The translations under genes were made by a program, and so were the position numbers. From positions 372,001-436,000 of the forward strand of contig JAYQKE010000015.1 of NCBI GenBank assembly GCA_038142525.1: a stretch of 64,000 nt of DNA, in the 5' to 3' direction. Below, piece after piece: positions 60,613-64,000 of the stretch. Position 1 is the first letter of the stretch; every line of letters starts with the position of its first letter. This DNA comes from CAJQHK01 sp038142525. GTDB taxonomy: Bacteria; Pseudomonadota; Alphaproteobacteria; Rickettsiales; UBA1997. Under the pieces are notes generated by a model that was not told the origin of the DNA, ran no database searches, and saw only the letters and a list, made by a program, of their open reading frames with translations.

Positions 60613-61295
60613 ATCAGTGATTCTTCTTTAAAGTCGCAATATTTACCATTTCCAGCCACTATTATATGATCTAACATTTTTATTGCAATATTTTCTAAAG
60701 ATAGCTTAATTTTTTCTGTATTAATAATATCCTGTTTTGATGGGTTGGGATTGCCAGATGGATGATTATGACATAAAACAATAGAAGAAGATGCTAAATT
60801 AAGAGCGTCTTTAATAATAGCGCTCTGATTAATATTAACATTATCTATTTCTTCAAAATCGCCATAAATTTTATCTGAAATTAATCGATATTTTTTATCT
60901 AAAAATAAAATATGTAATTTTTCATTTTTTAAATTCCCAATATTATTTTGGCAATATTCTACCATTTTTTGCCAGTCATTAATAACAATATTATTCTCAA
61001 TTTTATCTCTCGATTCCCTGATAATAATTTCCTTTATTAATTTAATGCTAGTAATTATTGCATTGGTAACGCCAGGAATTTCTTTTAATAAATTTACATC
61101 GGCATTAATAATATTGGTGATATTGCCAAATTTAGCTAAAAGATTTTTGGCAATCGGCTTGGTATCTCTTCTGGGACTAGCAGAAAAAAATAGCATTTCT
61201 AAAATCTCATAATCAAGCATAGAATTGCTATTTATTAAAAATTTTTCCCTCATTCTGGCTCTGTGACCTAAATAATCAGGCTTTTTTGAGTTCAT
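60609..61295 (-). CDS. radC: RadC-family JAB1/MPN metalloprotein
   Basis: The 228-residue protein has a helix-hairpin-helix region (LLKEIPGVTNAII) and the JAMM zinc motif CHNHPSGNPNPSKQD. The biochemical role of RadC is not firmly known. It ends with TGA overlapping the purN start. The length and motifs are normal. Confidence 0.92.
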   Translation of the reverse strand: MNSKKPDYLGHRARMREKFLINSNSMLDYEILEMLFFSASPRRDTKPIAKNLLAKFGNITNIINADVNLLKEIPGVTNAIITSIKLIKEIIIRESRDKIENNIVINDWQKMVEYCQNNIGNLKNEKLHILFLDKKYRLISDKIYGDFEEIDNVNINQSAIIKDALNLASSSIVLCHNHPSGNPNPSKQDIINTEKIKLSLENIAIKMLDHIIVAGNGKYCDFKEESLI

Positions 61296-61919
61296 TAAAA
61301 AGTTCCATTAAATTTTTAATCTTTTCTAAAGATTTTACCCCTTTTTTTCTTCAATTCCAGATGATAAGTCAAAAATTTTGGCACCAGATATTTTTTTTGC
61401 CTCTGCAATATTATTAATATCAAGGCCGCCAGATAGGAAATAATCTTTTTTTAAATTTAATTTTTTTAATATTTCCCAGTCAAAAACCTTGCCAGAACCA
61501 CCTTTTTCTTTTGTTTTGCTGTCAAATAGTAAAAAATCGGCAATATTTTGATATTGCCTTACTTTCTCTAAAATTTTAGAAATTTTTAGATCTTCGAAAA
61601 TTGCAATAGATTTAATAATTGGTAGGCTGAATCTTCTTTTTATTTCTAAACATCTGTCCAAAGATTCTTCTCCATGTAATTGCAAAAAATCTGGCTTGAG
61701 ATTTTCTATTATTTGAGTAATATCGACATCATTTCCGTTAACTATTACTGCAATTTTTTTTGTTTTACCAAAATTTATATTGGCAAATTCTCTTGCCTGT
61801 TTTAAATTAATATTTCTTTTTGAGGGTGGGTAAAAGATAAAACCCATAAAATCTGGCTCATATTTTAAAGCAAATTTTATGGATTCTTTATCTGTGAAGC
61901 CGCATAATTTAATTTTCAC
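61276..61919 (-). CDS. trpF: phosphoribosylanthranilate isomerase, C-terminus shifted
   Basis: TrpF acts just before TrpC in tryptophan synthesis. The start is GTG at 61919, giving MKIKLCGFTD. GFIFYPPSKRNI, LQLHG and GGSGKVFDW mark the barrel. The printed frame stops after SSGIEEKKG at 61335. One more A in the run near 61344 would continue as VKSLEKIKNLMELF, the normal C-terminus, to a stop at 61276. The enzyme may work with either end. It is next to radC, not in a trp operon. Confidence 0.9.
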
Positions 61920-62128
61920 AATGAATTAAAATCATATTATTAAAAGCAAGCTAAATTCTGAAATTTTACTGCAATTACATATTGCTATTTTCTAATATTA
62001 ATTAGAATACTCACAGAATTTTTTTATTCTTTTATTTTTATTAAGCGCAGTGTAGTAAAACCTACATAAATAAAAATAGAAAATAGAAAAATATCACAGA
62101 GTATTTTAATTTCTGGCAATATTAATTG
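61920..62128. other. intergenic region between nrdA and trpF
   Basis: 209 bases, AT-rich. No gene is visible. A T-rich and A-rich pair of tracts around 62035-62090 could form a weak hairpin that ends the nrdA transcript. Confidence 0.4.
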
Positions 62129-63959
62129 TTATTGGCAGGCAAGACACTCCTCATACTTATCATTGGCCGTTTCAGTTGCATCATTGGCAGTATTTCTTTC
62201 AACTTTAGTTGAAACCTTGTCGGCCCTTTGAATAGATTTTGATCTGCAATAATAAAGACTCTTAACGCCCCTCTCCCAAGCTCTAAAATGCACTTCATGA
62301 AGATATTTTTTCGAAGCATCACCAGGGAAAAACAAATTAAGACTTTGTGCCTGACAAATATATTCGCTACGATCTGCTGCTAAATCAACTAACCAAAATT
62401 GATCAATCTCTTGAGCGGTTTTAAAAACCATTTTTTCGTGATCATCCAAAAAGTCGAGATGCTGAACTGAACCCTCATTTGTAGTAATTGATGACCAAAC
62501 TTCCTCAGTATTTTTACCTTTTTCTTGTAGTAATTTTACTAGATTTTTATTCTTAACATTAAATGAGCCAGTCAATGTTTTTTGGGTAAAGCTATTAGCT
62601 GCAAATGGCTCAATTCCTGGAGAAGTATTGCCAGTAATAATTGAAATAGAAGCTGTGGGTGCAATTGCTAATTTTTTGGAAAATCTTTCATTAAGGCCAG
62701 CATCCTTGGCATCTGGGCAAGGTCCTTTTTCATCAGCCAGAGTTTTTGAAGCTTTGTCAGCTTCAAGCTTTACATGTTGAAAAATCTTTTTATTCCAAAC
62801 CTTAGCCATAGCTGACTCAATTGGTACATTTTTCATCTGCAAGAAAGAATTTAGACCCATAACCCCAAGACCAATTGATCTTTCACGAGCCGCAGAATAC
62901 ACTGCTCTTGCCATAGAGTCCGGAGCTTTATCAATAAAGTCTTGTAAGACATTATCAATAAATCTAATAATATCCTCTATGAATAATTTATTATTTTTCC
63001 ATTCATCATAATATTCTAAATTTAAAGAAGATAAGCAACAAACAGCCGTTCTAAAATTACCTAAATGGTCAGTACCAGTTGGCAAAGTGATCTCAGAACA
63101 TAGATTTGAAGTTTTAACCTCAAGACCCAATTTTTTCTGATGTTTTGGCAGAGACTTATTAACACTATCAATAAATAACAAATAAGGCTCGCCAGTTTCA
63201 ATTCTAGCAGTAATTAATTTTACCCAAAGATCCCTGGCATTAACTTTTTCAACAGTTTTTCCGTCATGTGGGCTTTTTAGGTCAAAATCTTTATTGGCCT
63301 CAACCGCTTTCATAAATTCATCAGTAATTGATACGCCATGATGCAAATTTAAAGATCGACGATTAGAATCGCCACCAGTCGGACGACGAATATCAATAAA
63401 TTCTTCAATTTCAGGATGAGAGACGGGCAAATAAACAGCGGCACTTCCGGCGTAGTAGACTGCCCTGAGAAATTGCCAAAGTTTGAGAATCCATTACTTT
63501 AATAAAGGGTACAATTCCAGAAGTTTTGCCATTGCCTCTAACTGTTTCACCAATTGACCTAACATTACCCCAATAGCTGCCAATTCCTCCACCTTTTGAG
63601 GCTAGCCAAACATTTTCATTCCATAAATCAGTAATGCCCCTTAGTGAATCTTCGCATTCATTTAAAAAGCAAGAAATCGGCAAGCCACGATCTGTTCCGC
63701 CGTTACTTAAAATTGGCGTGGAAGGCATAAACCATAGGTTAGAAATGTAGTTGTAAATTCTGTCAGCATGCTCCTGATCATCAGCGTAATAACCGGCAAC
63801 TCTGGCAAATAATTCTTGATAAGTTTCATCGGGCAAAAGATATCTATCCTGCAAAACAGCCTTACCAAAATCAGTTAATTTGTCATTTTTTGAATTATCA
63901 ATCTTGATCTTAAATGACCCTTTTTTTGCGCTTGTTTTTTTAGAATTCTTCTCTGCCAT
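62129..63959 (-). CDS. nrdA: ribonucleoside-diphosphate reductase alpha chain, one frameshift
   Basis: The class I enzyme reducing ribonucleotides. It has FMPSTPILSNGG, ISCFLNECEDSL, KGGGIGSYWGNVRSIGE, IRRPTGGDSNRRSLNLHHG and a C-terminal redox pair in EECLACQ. The frame breaks near 63460 (AISQGSL, then GSAAVYLPVSHPEIEEF). About 610 residues, the size of the short Rickettsiales-type NrdA. nrdB is not in the window. Confidence 0.93.
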
Positions 63960-64000
63960 ATGCTTAAAAATAAAATTTGTTAGTCGGAAATTTTACTAAA

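Overview
The window is AT-rich (roughly 30% GC by eye) and reads as the chromosome of an obligate intracellular alphaproteobacterium, most likely in or near the Rickettsiales. The 16S rRNA gene stands alone, with no 23S, 5S or tRNA genes beside it. The gene content fits that group: dispersed nuo genes, hemE beside a putative origin, DUF2279, an SH3-domain periplasmic protein, a roughly 610-residue NrdA, and purM/purN. I saw no tRNA gene and no CRISPR array. Genus cannot be fixed by eye.

Layout. 1-5.5 kb: insertion sequences (IS3, IS256, IS1634 family, IS4) stacked on a broken GFA-domain gene and a phage-spanin-like remnant. 5.8-7.3 kb: 16S rRNA on the minus strand with a strong sigma70-like promoter. 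7.5-27.6 kb: mostly ordinary genes (recG, ubiH, prfA, trpC, tyrS, dapE, glmM, nuoB, nuoA, rpoZ, map, leuS, a hinT-like gene, csp, purM and an orphan ileS 3' end), with one IS4 inserted in a GC-rich hypothetical gene. 27.6-32.3 kb: nested insertions, namely IS630 inside a TA-flanked MITE, then IS5 copies inside a 5-bp-duplicating element inside a DUF2279 gene. 32.3-34.6 kb: rnpB, hslU, mreD. 34.6-42.7 kb: a second IS-rich zone with IS5, IS3, IS1634, IS256 and IS1 remnants, one hypothetical gene and a rhuM fragment. 42.7-64 kb: rho, a very AT-rich putative origin, hemE, nuoE, lepB, recR, an LpxL-type acyltransferase, ftsH, crcB, nuoG, uvrB, acs, recJ, purN, radC, trpF and nrdA.

Four signals stand out. 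(1) The 16S 3' end lacks the CCUCC anti-Shine-Dalgarno core, and about 30 gene starts I checked have no Shine-Dalgarno motif. The same 16S also has two substitutions in the central pseudoknot. (2) Three parS-like palindromes occur between 53.7 and 57.8 kb, 9-13 kb from the AT-rich rho/hemE gap, which together suggest the replication origin region. (3) Many housekeeping genes carry single-base frameshifts, often in poly-A runs, and IS copies differ from each other in the same way. This is either base-calling error or a real slippage/decay process. (4) The layered insertions can be read in order from their target duplications.

The ordinary genes support translation (leuS, tyrS, prfA, map), cell envelope (glmM, dapE, lpxL-type, lepB, mreD), respiration (nuo genes, ubiH), DNA repair (recG, recR, recJ, uvrB, radC), nucleotides (purM, purN, nrdA) and protein quality control (ftsH, hslU). 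trpC and trpF are present but scattered.
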